Shown piece after piece: positions 11,991 through 24,800 of a stretch of DNA of 64,000 bases. A program made the position numbers and the translations under genes. The notes below the pieces were generated by a model that searched no databases, was not told where the DNA came from, and saw nothing but the letters and a program-made list of their open reading frames with translations. Origin of the DNA: Tanytarsus gracilentus (Eukaryota; Arthropoda; Insecta; Diptera; Chironomidae); NCBI GenBank assembly GCA_038502055.1, contig JAXRKN010000040.1:6718001-6782000 (forward strand), written 5' to 3'. Position 1 is the first letter of the stretch. Every line of letters begins with the position of its first letter.

Positions 11991-14850
11991 TGTCACTGAT
12001 AAATTTTTTAAGCTCAAAGATGATCAAGAACATTTTACAACAAAAATTGTAGACATATTGGACTAGCTAGATCCACATTAGAATTTAAGTAATTTTTTTA
12101 TCGTTCTTAAAAGGTTAATTTTAAATGGTACTTTGACAAGCTCGAGTTAAAATTTCATGGCTTCCGAAATTTTTATTCGTAGCTTTTCTTTAAGACTTGA
12201 TTTTTTTGAATTTTAAAACCGATCTATGCGATTTATCTATTACGCTTAAAAATCTTAAAAGGCTTCAAGATTTTTTTGTTTAATCGATACTCGAGAGGCC
12301 TCTTAGATCAGTTTAAGAAGCTCAAAATTCTTAACTCTTAAAAATAATATTTGTATTTAATTTTTTGGTGAACACAATTTTTCGCGGTGAACAAAATAAA
12401 CAACTTTGTTAAATAATAATGTTAAAGATTACATTTAAATGCATTTGTTTTTTCAATATATTTTCAGAAACATAATAATATGTGAAATTGAAGAAATTCG
12501 TCAAATTTTCCTTGAATAATACCGTCAGTTGGAAAAATTTACCGTTACGTAACGAATTCTCCTTATAAATCCTTTTTTCACTCCTATCGTCGACTCCATA
12601 TCTTTAAGACGGAAAACGGAAAGAGAATAGGAATTTATTTTGTTTGGTTATTTTTGCAGCTTTCGAGACGCTTAAACTACCGCTTCTGATGTCTGAGCGT
12701 GAGTTGAGATGGCAGCAAAACTTTTTCATAGAATTTTTTGTTATTCAACTCTTTGCGATAATAAATTACCGATAATTATTTGAAAATGTTGATATTTTTA
12801 AACGTATAAGCTAGAAGATATCGATTTAATCATTCCTTTACTAAAGTGCTTGAAAATGTGAAAAGATGAAAAAAATTTAAAAATTTAAAAACAAGGCGAC
12901 ACAAAAAAAGCAATTCAAAGATGTGTGAGTTGTGGCGTGAATTGGTTGTTTCTTGTGATTTGTGCCTTTTGATTTTGTTGTTTTGTTTTGAGTTTTTTGT
13001 TTTTTCGTTTGGTGGGTATCTTAAAAATTATTTTTTCATTAATATTTTCCTCTTTATTTGAGCTGCGACTACTGTATGTGAGTACCATCGGAGATGTATT
13101 TTTGATAATTACAATTAAATAATTTTTAAGTGAACATTTAACATTCTCATTAACGCACATCAAGCTCTTCCAGTAAGTTTCACTTAAAATTAAACTATCC
13201 TCAACCATGATGCTCTCAAATTTCATGACAGAGCACCAAAATTATCAATGAATCAGTTTATTCAATTCAAGCTTACTAACGACAAAGAATGATTCGAAAA
13301 TCCGATAACAGCTCAACAGTAATGTTGCAGCATGTATAGATAAAGACGTGCATAAAATGCAAAACATCCCAAACAATTAATCTTTTTTTCAATCACTTTC
13401 ATGTTATAGATTTTTTCCGTAATTTCATTATAAAATTAAAATTTATAAGATAAGTGATTCATGTCTCAGATTTATGTGATTGTATTTATCAAGTGACTTG
13501 CAAATGAAGCATGTGAGCGATAAAGAAACTGTTGGTAAAAGATCAGCACGTTATAAAAAAATGCATGATGAAGACATTTGGTGTGTGCCGTCATAAAACA
13601 TGAACGTGAGACTTTGAGGAAAAAAAATATATTGAATGTCACCTGGAATGTCATATAATCTGATGATTAAATTTATTTAAAGGTGCGAATTTTTTCGAAC
13701 AAATTATTTTTTTATAAATATTTATGTACAACATAATTTTTTATTTGCTATAGCAAGAGTATACTCTTGGTTGTCTCTTCCAAATTAAGGAAGAGTATTT
13801 AGATTATTATATTACTTTATTTTGCAGAAAATCAACAGATAAGACAATTCTCAAGCAGTTGCTAAAAAAATATCAAAACCCACACAAAAATAATGGTTTT
13901 TTGGAATATTTTATGGTCAAAACCAAATAGTACTGTATTTTTTCTCTTAATGCAATAAAATATAATTGGAACAACCTTAACACAATTTTCAAAGTTTACT
14001 TTGCTGACGAATAAAGTTTATTTTTTCTGCTTGAGTGGATTGAAAGAAAGAAAAAGTTTTCTTATTCTTTCATAATTTTTATAAAATAATTACAGCTTTT
14101 CTTCCACATTTATCCTTGCATCTTGAAGTGTTGCAGTAAAAACTATAGTACATAATATCGACTCCCTACTATGGATTTAAAATTGATAAGATTGGGTAAT
14201 ATTTTAAAACATAAACTTTTTGCATTAAGCAGATCTGCTGTGAAATAATTAAATTTTGAGGTCTCTATAGCGTTGAAATTTCAATGGAACGGACTACAAG
14301 AGCTTGTAAGCGTTACCACATAAGGTGGATTATGTTAAAAGTCAAGAGAAAAACTTTTTTAAATAACATTTCTCATTAACATTTCTAACGAGTTTCCAAA
14401 AACACAATGCAACGTTGAAATTACAAAAATCATGCTAACCAGCATAAAAAACTTTATCAGAAAATTTCCCATCTGCCATAACGGAAATTTACTTTTTCTC
14501 TCCCTTTTCCCCACTTTTTATTAACTTAGACACCTGAGATCTCCATAAGATTCCTCAAAAAAGTATGTAACCGGTAAATCGATTTTTAACCAACTTCCCT
14601 AATTGCAATAAATCTAGAAATTTTACTAAAAAAAGCAAAAATTTAGCATGCCACTCTCAAAGTTTGAAAATTGTTGGACATGTCTAAGTATTTTAAATAA
14701 ATTAATTAAATTTTCCAATGAAAATTTCCCCTCACGAACACTCTCAATTTTACTCTCATTTGCTCTCTTGTCTCTCACATGAAAAATTCAATCATAAATA
14801 ATGTCACTCATATTTTGAATAGTTGAATAACCGTTTATTCAAAAAACATG
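11991..14850. other. Intergenic interval, no gene recognised
   Basis: AT-rich with short chance frames only. The first few hundred bases probably include the 3' UTR of the C-clamp gene. A perfect 12-bp palindrome CGTTACGTAACG lies at about 12543. Confidence 0.4.
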
Positions 14851-15290
14851 TGACGTCACTTATGCACAAATCTCAAAAAAGTAAACAAAACAAGCGAACG
14901 CGAAAAATAAAACATAAACATTTATTATAGTGAAAATAAAAGGAAAATATAAAAAAACACTTAAATTTTTGTTAAAACAATACCTTTTAAACATTCACAA
15001 CATAAAGAAACAAAAAATATCAAAATCAGAGTTGAAATTAACACCTTAAGAAAATTGTGATTTTGATCACAATAAAATAAGTTTAGTGTGAATTTAATTA
15101 AAAAAATAGTGAAAACAAGAATAAATTGAAGTGATCCTAAGTGATAAATTTATAAATATATATATGCAAGTGAAATTTTTGATTGAATATAAGTGAATTT
15201 TCATAAATAATCTAAAATAAGCATTTAAAATTAGTATATAAAAGAATTTGTTAAAATCATTGTGAATAATTCATTTTCTGACACAGTCAC
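14851..15290 (+). promoter_or_regulatory. Possible promoter and non-coding first exon
   Basis: A perfect CRE-type palindrome TGACGTCA (14851-14858) precedes about 400 bp of A-rich sequence full of GTGAAAA/AAGTGA runs, a composition common in long fly 5' leaders. It ends at a GTGAGT donor at 15291. No start codon with a useful frame is present. It could be a 5' UTR exon for a downstream plus-strand gene, conceivably the Spatzle-like gene whose first exon I could not place. This is inference only. Confidence 0.22.
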
Positions 15291-15773
15291 GTGAGTAAAT
15301 TCAATTTAAATTACAAAGTGATAATAATTTAAAGGATATTTATCCACGGAATATATTCGCTTAAATTTAATTAAGATTTGTAACAAACGTTTCTTATCTT
15401 TACATAATTTCATTTGTATTTTAATATAAAATCTTTTTTTGGCCTGAAATTCCTTACTTTGTCTAATAGAGCAAAATAAATAAAATTTAAAAAAGTTCAA
15501 AAAGTTTAAAGTGTCGTAAAATGGTGAAAAAAAAGAGAAGATTAGCTATTTATTGTAATTTTTGAAAGAAAATAAATCTGAAGACGAAAAAAGAGTTTTA
15601 TAGATAAGCTGGCTGAAGTTTAGTAAGAATTGATCGTAAAGCTTTAATTAAAACCACTTTCAGTCTTTCTCAGTCATAAACAAGCTAGAAAATTGCAATT
15701 AAAAATTTTGTCAACAAAGAAACGAATGTTCGAAATTTTTCAGCGTGAGTAATTTATGTCTACTCAAAGTTTT

Positions 15774-16521
15774 AATCAAGTTTAACTAATTTAATATTTA
15801 GATAGATAGATAGATGAAAGTGACGCTGGGTTCCAGGGGCGCTTTTTTTTTTTCCTAGTGGCTTAGGCTAAGGATAAAAACGTAACCATGTAGAACACTT
15901 AAGATTTCTCTTAAGAAAAGAGTATAAATACCCCTTTTTCCCCTCCGAGGCGTCCGGTGCCCCCTCGGGAGCTGCAAATCATATCTTGAGAAAGACGTGA
16001 ATGACGATCGAACAACCCCTCTTCGTAGTTATAAATAAAACGTTATGGACGTCCGGCAATGAGAACATACGATCCGGACGTTGTTACCCATAACGGAAAT
16101 AATAGCAGCTGTACACAGTCTTGTAGTCGCTCATTGAGTGTTTCCAACTAAGCACAGCCTCAACTGAATCTTACGATTGCAGTTGGAAAAATAAATAAAT
16201 CAAAGGTGGTTTCGACGGCATTGTATAAAAGTTACCGCCACTTCAACCTTCCTCAGCCCTAACAAGCTGTTAGGAACTGGCCCACCCACAATACAAAACA
16301 AACAAACACTAAACAAAAAGTCAAACCAATTTTATAAAAGTCTTGGTATCTTCAACCTTCCTCCAACTAATCTAGTCGATTAGCATGGGATGTACAGGTC
16401 ATAAATCTTCGTCCGTTAGTACTCACTACTTCCTTCCTCAACTGGTCACTAAGATTAACAGCTGGTCCTGTTGGATACCAACGAATACAAGAACAATCAA
16501 GTTTAACTAATTTAATATTTA
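15774..16521. mobile_element. 694-bp insert flanked by 27-bp direct repeats (probable non-LTR/SINE-like element)
   Basis: An identical 27-bp sequence, starting AATCAAGTTTAAC, lies at 15774-15800 and 16495-16521. It looks like a target-site duplication. The insert 15801-16494 is clearly more GC-rich than its surroundings. It begins with GATAGATAGATAGAT, so if the element is on the minus strand it ends in a TATC microsatellite tail, as many non-LTR elements do. Two partial copies of a CTTCAACCTTCCTC motif lie inside (about 16242 and 16348). I see no reverse-transcriptase motif, so it is a SINE, a 5'-truncated LINE, or something else that leaves long variable duplications. Confidence 0.6.
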
Positions 16522-19500
16522 AAGTGAAAATCACAAAAAATAGAACTAATATCAATCTATCAATCGCGATAAAAATATTTGTTAATTTACTTAAATAAAT
16601 GACAGATTTTATCGTGTAGACTAAAATTACTCACGCTAAATGTCTACTTATTATTACTCTCTTAAAATTTAAGATATCACTGTAGTGCTGAAGATAATCA
16701 AACCAATATAATTTTAGGTTTAATGCTGAAGTGAATTTTATTATTATAACAACTAACAAGTTCAAAATTTATTTTCTGACAATATTTTATTTCATACTTT
16801 TTAAGGCGACTTGCTTAAAAAGTGGGTTTTTATTTTTTTTAAAATATATTTTATTCTGTTTGCCGTTCGTCTTCTCACTCCCAAAGAAAAGCAGTTTAAA
16901 CTGTAACAAAATTGCTATTTTATTGTGCCGAACTCTCAAAATTTATACGCTCTCATTCAAAAAGGCAAAGCAAAAGTTTACTCCCATGATTGTACACTCA
17001 AACGCGTGCAATCGATGATATTGTGAACAATTCATTTATTTTACTTTTACGACTTTCTGATTCAATTTAAATTTCATATATGAAAACAAGTCAGAGTAAA
17101 ATTCTCATGCACCATATGAGAAACTTTGGCTTTTTTCTTTTATGCTATTTAGGTCGCTCTCTTTTAACACTGTGATGCCAATCAAGTTTTTCATTTCCTC
17201 AATTTTACTCACATATATACAGATACTGTAAATGATTTGTTCTTAAATAACAATGATGGTTTGAAGGTTTTAAAATAAAGAATTGTAGAAACTTCCTCGT
17301 AAGCTTTTTAAAAAATAAAAACTGAAACGAGTCAAATATTAATATATTTAAGCAAAAAATTCAATCATCACTCATTCTCGAAAAACGTATAAAAACTGCC
17401 GCCAAAACTCTAGAGTATTCTGAAGTAAATGCCAGAAACAGAGGTGTTTTATCACTTGAGTCTGAAATTTTCAAAGTTTTGATGGAGTATGGACATTTTG
17501 ATTTCGATTTTATATGTTATTAGCTTTAAGTTTGTGTCCCAAAGAACCATAACATATGGGTTTTGATAAACTAAAAATCACATAAAAATTCTGATAAATC
17601 GTTGCCATTTACAACGTTACTAAAATGACTGTCGCTTTAATCTACAATGTGTATTTCAATTCAACATTCATTGGTTGTGCAGTTGTGCTCCGAATGACAA
17701 ATTTGACTTTTTATTGAAACGCACGTAATTTTTTTTCTTTATGCCACCCCAAAATCGAAGTAAAATTAATGATGCTTCACTGAAACAGCTGAAGTGACAA
17801 TTTTCAACAAGAAATTACGAGTGAATTCTGAATTTGTCAAGTGTTTCATATTTTTTTAAAAAATGTACAGTGCTTTTTTTAAATTCAAATGAAAGCGGTA
17901 ATTTCGAAAGAAGCGGTGGATTTAGTTGCGTTCTGTAACTCTTTTTATGTGTGCTATAAATTAGTACGTAAAAAGTTACTAATTCATTCTCCTTTTTAAT
18001 TTTTTTAAAATAATATTTACTTTATTGATGTAAATTAAATAGTGTTGACTCGATATCAATCAAATATTTTTTTTGACTGCATTAATTTAAAAGATTTTAA
18101 AATCTGCATTATAAACCGTACTTGGTTGCTAATCAAACATCAAGAACTAAATTTTTATTTGCGCAATTTTTAACAATGTGAAATTATCATCAAATGCATT
18201 TAAATGCTGGTTTTAACAACATAACATATAAATTTGAAATATTTTTTTTTGCACTGAAAGTTTTAAATCATAGAGAAATGAATTACCGAATGACCAAAAA
18301 ACCAATCTCCACAAAAGAGTCGAGACTGGTGAGGATGAGAGTGAGCTGAAATGAATATATGCAATCCCACATTCATTATTCAAATGCACACATTGCTCTA
18401 TAAATACAAGTGCATACATGCTGTTTCCAAACATCTGTGTACTAGAGGGAGAATATGTAATTGATATTGCATTTCAAACAAATGACTTTTGATGGATAAA
18501 TGGAATGGGTTTAAAGCATAAAACTATTTTAAACTTGAACGATTTATGGCAGCTTTGTAATATGGCAATATAGAAAACTTTTAAAAAGCAATTGTGATTA
18601 ATTAAATGAAATTAACGCCAAAAAAGATTACTGTCAATCATATGCTGAAAAGTCCCACGAATACATGACTCTATAATCGATAAGTGATAAGAGACAAACT
18701 AATACAATCTTTAAGGTTCGGTATATATTAGCAAAAATTTAAATTTTTAAATTTACATCGTCACATAAAGAAAAACATAAGCGTGTGTTAAAAATTGAAG
18801 AAAAAAAAAAGTTCCCAGACATTGATCAAATAATTTTAAACAAAAAAGAATTCTACTGTTATGTGAAGTAAAATTAAATGAGAAAACAAAAGTACTTGAA
18901 AAAGTGGAAAATCTTTGCAGGGAAAGAATTTTGAGAAATATCCTTTTATCTCAGAGTGTTTGTTTAGCAATTTTAAACTAGATCTTCATTATAATCATTT
19001 TTGCTGTTGTCTAAAATTATCTGGCATAATCGTCTTAGCTTGTGTAATATTAAGATGTAAGATATGCTTAAACTTTGAGCCTGCAAAAAAAAGGATTTTA
19101 TGAGAAAACATCAGTGCAGTCCTTGAATCTCAAACTTGAAAGTTGTCGCATCATCCATGTCTTTCAAACGAAATTTTCTTCATTTCAAGTGCTCTTCAAT
19201 CAACTTCAACTCCTGCTTTAAATGTGACAGACAAATTCAATATAGTAAGAGCGACGACAAAATTTCAAAAAAGGCCAAAATACAAATGACAGTGAAGAGA
19301 CTTCTTTCTTGGTATTTACTTACTCCCCATTCCCCTTAACCAAACCAAACCCCCATGAACATTCATTTTGCCGTTTAACAACATTTTAAGACTCTTTGCC
19401 TAGGCTTACAAGCATTCTTTGTGACATTTTACTTATGTACAATACAAATAGAGTCAACATAGGACAGAAAGGTTCGCTTGCTCATGAGTTATGACATATG

Positions 19501-19796
19501 TTCAGCATGGCTCACAAAATTTTCCCCCCATTCATCCAGTTCAACTTATGCAATCCACGTCAGCTAAAAAATACTCTTTTTTTAAGGATATTCAGTGCTC
19601 TTATATTATGATGGAAATGATTTATTTTTCTTCGAAATTAAAAATAAAAACTTTGTCTATTTTTTGTAAATTTATGCGCCTCTCAAAACACTTGAATTTT
19701 AGTTTTCGCTAGTTGAACACAATTTAAAAATAATTAAAAGCTCAAATCCTTTCAACATAAAACCCCAATCACTTAAAACAAAAATGAGAAGTGTAT
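16522..19796. other. Intergenic interval, no gene recognised
   Basis: AT-rich sequence with only short chance frames; no conserved domain, RNA gene or structured repeat was recognised. Confidence 0.4.
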
Positions 19797-20209
19797 ATAC
19801 GACATGGACGAAATAAAAAAAAGGGTAAGTGACGCGCAGTTTTTGAGAGCTAAATCCAAATTTTGTGGATTAAATATTAAAAGTTTAGTTAATTTTCGTT
19901 AGAACTTTTCAAGACGCGTCGTTTAAGACCTCCCTCGCCAAATACTTAGTAGATGCTGAGAAATTAATTTTATTAACTGCGTCACTTACCCTTTTTTCGG
20001 CACTTTTTTTTGTTGTGATTTCAGAAAGATATTCGTATTTCTTGAATGATTAGAGATAAAAATTTGATCTTTGCGGAGTAATAGCTAATACATTAAGGTT
20101 TATTTATGATCCTAAATGACATTTTACAGCATTCCTTAAATGATTTTCGAATCCAGGAGAACTTTTGAGGAAAATTTGAATGGTGTCTCTTTTTTCGTCC
20201 ATGTCGTAT
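19797..20209. repeat. Nested inverted repeats (possible composite foldback element)
   Basis: The outer arms are a 17-nt sequence containing ACGACATGGACGAAA at about 19798-19813 and its reverse complement at 20193-20209. Immediately inside the left arm, AAAAAAGGGTAAGTGACGC (about 19811-19834) is matched in inverse by GCGTCACTTACCCTTTTTT at about 19979-19997. The arms of two inverted repeats therefore start side by side on the left but end about 200 bp apart on the right. No coding sequence is evident. Confidence 0.45.
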
Positions 20210-20965
20210 AGAAAATGGCAATAAATTTCAATTACGCATAAACAATGGATGTAAATTTGCATTGTGCTTTTAATCAAGTAAATCATTTCGCACTTACGAA
20301 CTGAAATTTTTTGATTCTTGAGTTTCTTGAAAAGAGAAAAAGATAAATTTGATAACATATTTTGTTGATTTAGATTTTATACTTGAATTTTTCTAATAAT
20401 TCAAAATTCTTTACGTAAAAAAAGTTTTAAAAAATTATTTGAATTGAATTAATTTCTGGACAGTTTTTTAAAGGAAGCTTAGATTCCAAACGTTAACTTT
20501 TATCAGAATAAGAATTATTTTATTCTATGAATTTTTCAGCCAATATAATAATTCATTTTAAGTGCTTTCAAAATAAACACATAAAAAATTAGCGCCCTCG
20601 TCAACCCAATAAATCACTCCTATAAAATTCAGTAATTTATTTCCTTTTCGCTTTTCTATATTCGCTTCAATTTAAATTATTGGCAATGTTTAGGAAGTTT
20701 GGTTTGGGAAGGAGAACATTGGTGAAAATTTGCTGACAAAAATAATACTTCTATTTCTTCGTTGTCTTTCTTCGAGTTTAATGTTGTTTATTTATTAAAT
20801 GGCATCCAATCAGTTTCATTCATTTGGTTGTAACTATTTGTTGGTTCAATTTTTCGTTTATTTCTGTATATTGGGTTTTATTAACTTAAGTTTTACAAAA
20901 AAATTATACTTTTCACAAAATTATTAATGAAAAACGAAAATGAGGGTAATTTTTTTTTGATAATT

Positions 20966-21880
20966 TATTATAGCTCCGCTATATATTAATTTTGGATTTT
21001 TCCAAAACCTGTTTTCGGCCCCTATTGCCAAGACATTACATTGTGCAATATCAAAACATATACTCAAATGATAGGCCTAGTCAAACCCTACAAACTGGCG
21101 AAAACAGATTTGAAATCGGTTGATCCTACGAGGAGTTAGAGCCATTTAAGTCATCTTACTTTCTTACTTTCTTACTTTCTCACGATCTTAGTGGGCGGCA
21201 TATCTCAAGAACGGCTGGTCGGATTTAACTCGGGTTTGTGGCTAAAGATCGGGTTTTGGCTCTAGTTGTGCAAGAAGTATTTAGTTTTGAGGTACGACCC
21301 TCCAAGGACCGTCCATGAGTGCAAAAATGTCCTTTTTCATACAAATTTTCTTTTATATGGCTTCATGGGTATCGTTGAACTCATAATTGCATCAGGAATC
21401 GATTGACATTGATGATTTTTGAGGAGTGTCCATCATGGACGGCCAGGAGTGCCACTAATGTCCATTTTTCAGAACTATGGCTTCATGGGTATCGTTGAAC
21501 TCGTAATTGCATCAGGAATCGATTGGCATTGACGATTTTTAAGGAGTGTCCATCATGGCCGGCCTGGAGTGCCACTAATGCCCATTTTTCAGAACTATGG
21601 CTTCATGTATGTCGTTGAACTCGTCATTGGACCAGAAATCGATTGACATTGACGATTTTTGAGGAATGTCCATCATGGTCGGCCAGGAGTGCCACTAATG
21701 TCCATTTTTCAGAACAATGGCTTCATGTATGTCGTTGAACTCGTCATTGCATCAGGAATCGATTGGCATTGATGGTTTTTCAAGGATGTCCTTCATGATT
21801 AACCAAAAGTGCCAACGGAGTAGGGTACTAATCTTTGCGGAGCTATTGGAAATGGCAACGCCGTTTGCAGACCCATCTTG
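20966..21880 (+). mobile_element. Helentron-associated-like element (HINE), copy 1, with expanded 120-bp minisatellite
   Basis: This repeat shares its whole length, apart from minisatellite copy number, with an inverted copy at 26015-26590. The 5' end carries TAGCTCCGC (20971-20979) and its inverse GCGGAGCTA lies subterminally at 21837-21845. A short palindrome (GCAACG-C-CGTTTGC, 21855-21868) then precedes a shared 3' end near CCCATCTTG. A terminal 5' repeat, a subterminal 3' partner, a 3' stem-loop and internal tandem repeats are the known layout of non-autonomous Helentrons (HINE/DINE-1 type). No coding capacity. The classification is by structure only. Confidence 0.6.
21361..21790. repeat. 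120-bp tandem minisatellite inside the Helentron-like element
   Basis: Units begin with CTTCATG at 21361, 21481, 21601 and 21721, an exact 120-bp period, with the last unit partial. Each carries GTCGTTGAACTC or a close variant, an ATCGATTG site and GGAGTGCCACTAATG. Units differ by a few substitutions each. Confidence 0.85.
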
Positions 21881-24800
21881 TATTTTTTTAAAACTTGCAA
21901 CCATTTTAAAATAGCCTTTAAACTTCATAAAATTCAATTTCTTTAAAACTCAAAAATAAAACGATTTTTGCGCAAAATTTTTCTTTTAACCATTTTTACT
22001 GCAAATTTTGCATTATCATAACATTAAAAATGCTGTCTTAAAATGTAACAAACTAACTAGGTCTTGAGACATAAAAAATTTAAAGGCACCTAAATCACTT
22101 TTTTCTTTAATTTTAACAAAAAAAATAAGGTTTTATTTAAGCAAGTTTTATTTGATAAATGTAGTATTCATCACCAATATCGTTAACATCTACAAGGAAG
22201 TAAAGCATCTCTACAGTGACAACAAACTATTACATGACAGGAACAGAAGTTTGGTTTGAATTGTTTATGATGCATATAGGTCTATTTTCTTTTTCTATTG
22301 AAACCAAGCGTCAACTGAAAACTATTTTTATTCAGTTTTTCTCGTAATTGAAATAAAAAAGTGTTAAATTCAACACTCGTTAGTACTTTGCGCTCACAGG
22401 ACATTGTATTTTGTGCAGTGCACGAATGCAGAAAGGAGAACAAAAAACATTTTCCGCTTGACAAAGAAAATAACATGAAAAGTGATGAAGAGAGTAATTA
22501 ATAATTAAATACATAGTAGCCCTTATATCTCAAATGTTTCAATAGAAACTCCACAATTTTTCGGATCTCAAAATTGTTTTGAAAAAATAAGAAATAAAAA
22601 AACATGTGTCTGTCTCGAGACCTAACTATTTCGGGTTATATAGTTATATAATATTATGTAATAATTAAATTTATATTTCCATTTATCAAATTATAGCATT
22701 TAAATGATTATTATGATTGAGTTAACTTTATATATAAATACCACTTTGACTTACAGCACCAGTACCAGTAACACTTTTTAATGCATATAAACATTGAGCT
22801 TTGGTTCATTGAATGAGATGCGTTTTTCCCCTTTTTATCCATGTATTCATTATTTAGAAGAAAATTGAGACTAAGCTCATTTAATGAATATTTATATTTA
22901 TATGCTTCGGGGTAATGCGAGGATACACCTAAAAGCATGGAAAAAGAAACGATTTTTAGAAAATTTGTACATGTAATACATTGTTCTACAATCTAAATTG
23001 ACTGAGTAACCGCGAAAACACTGCACACTGCAGTTACTCAGTCACTGCGTGTTTCGCATTCCTTCATATTACTTTTGAATTTTTACTATCTAGGACCTTT
23101 CATGCATAAAATTGTTGGACAATCAAGTTTCACTGTTCTTTATTATTATAGCGCTATTAAAATCTTTTGTGGAGATCTTTTACTTTAATTTTGAAGATGT
23201 TACATACTTACATTGAATATATCAAACATAAATTTTAAGGGAAGTATATTCTGTAGAAACAAGCACGCGGGAAATTGCATTGGTGACATAACTTGGTAAC
23301 AAACAATAATAAATTTTGTCACATTGCATTGATATTGTTAGTTTATATAGGATTATGAAATCCATCAGTCAGTACTGTAATTCTCTAAGAAATAAAAAGT
23401 AAAATAAGTTAAGTTACATTTACTTAACACAATTATTGTATTTAACCATTTTATTTTATATCTTACAATTAATTAACTTTGATTTTAAATTTTTTTTGTT
23501 ATATTTAAATTCATTTCATAGAATTTAAGAAAACAAAAATATCCTTTCCTTGTTTAATTGTTTAACATCCAAACCGATGGATGTAATTTATGCTGTACAT
23601 TCCTCTGAAAAATCAGAGGAGAGAGACAACGACCCATAAATAAATTAATGTTTATGTAAATGAAAATTTTCTGTTCATGCCATTTTCTTTCATACACATA
23701 TTCATGTCCGTTTATTCTCTGTTTTTATGAATAGAAATGTGAGCATAACTAGTGTGAGGTTGGCATCAAAAATATCTATGCGAACACATAAATTAAAAAT
23801 ATTGAAAGCATATTTATTTTGTGCAAATTGTTATAAAATTTGAAACTAAGAATGGACTTGATATTGTTTGAGAGAGTAATCCGTATACAAAATTCTTCTT
23901 CTTCTTATTATTATTGTTCATCTCCATTTTCACTTTTGCTATATTAAGCTCATTCATGATGGGAGATAGGCATCGCGGTTTTCACCTTTTTCGCCGATTT
24001 TTAATTGTATTTTTCTTAACGCATATTTGATTTTTTTTTTCACTCTTATATTTTTTTAATGTCAATAAGTTTTTGTGCCATTGCGTTTGATATTATTTTC
24101 ATAGCTTTTTTATCACAGTTTTGAATTTCTATTGCAATAATGTCTCTTATGCACCATGGAGGATGGAAGCCTAAGTTTCTGAGTTTTTGCTTCATTTCAC
24201 TATCGTATACAAAACTAAAGGCATAAATTAATACATGATATATTCATATTTGAAGGAATGAATTTTTCTTCTTTTTATACAATTTAATGGATAATTAGAT
24301 AGGAATTTAATCCCAGTTATGAACATTAAAACAATAAAAAAACAAAGAATCATGACTTCTATCGAATAAAATTACTAATTATTAACTTCATCACCTCTTA
24401 TCACTTCCATAATTTTTTAGGCTTAAGCTTAAGATAATAAATTATCGAGAGTTCTTGGCTTTCTTTTAGCTTTTTTAAAACAGCTATTTTTTATATTTTT
24501 GAAAATATTTCTTTCTATAGGTTAGGATAAAATCACATTTTGTGCAAGTTATTGTAATTTGGTTTTGCTATAGGTCATTCGTTGGAATCAAAATTCAATT
24601 GTAATGAAACAACATAGTACAAGCAAAATTTTTCTAATACATAATTTTCTAGTACATGGTTTTTGTGAAAATTGATTTAAAATCACATTATATTTGTGAG
24701 TAAGGGCCAATAAAGAAAAACTTTTCCACGTTGCAATAGACAATACGTGATCAAATAAAAGTTTAAAAAGAGCTTTTGCATGAAAATTTTAGTCATTTTT

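Noticed and set aside
16367..16555. Minus-strand frame inside the 694-bp insert
   Set aside because: It spans the insert border and the direct repeat, so it cannot be an ancestral protein of the element; no RT or endonuclease motif.
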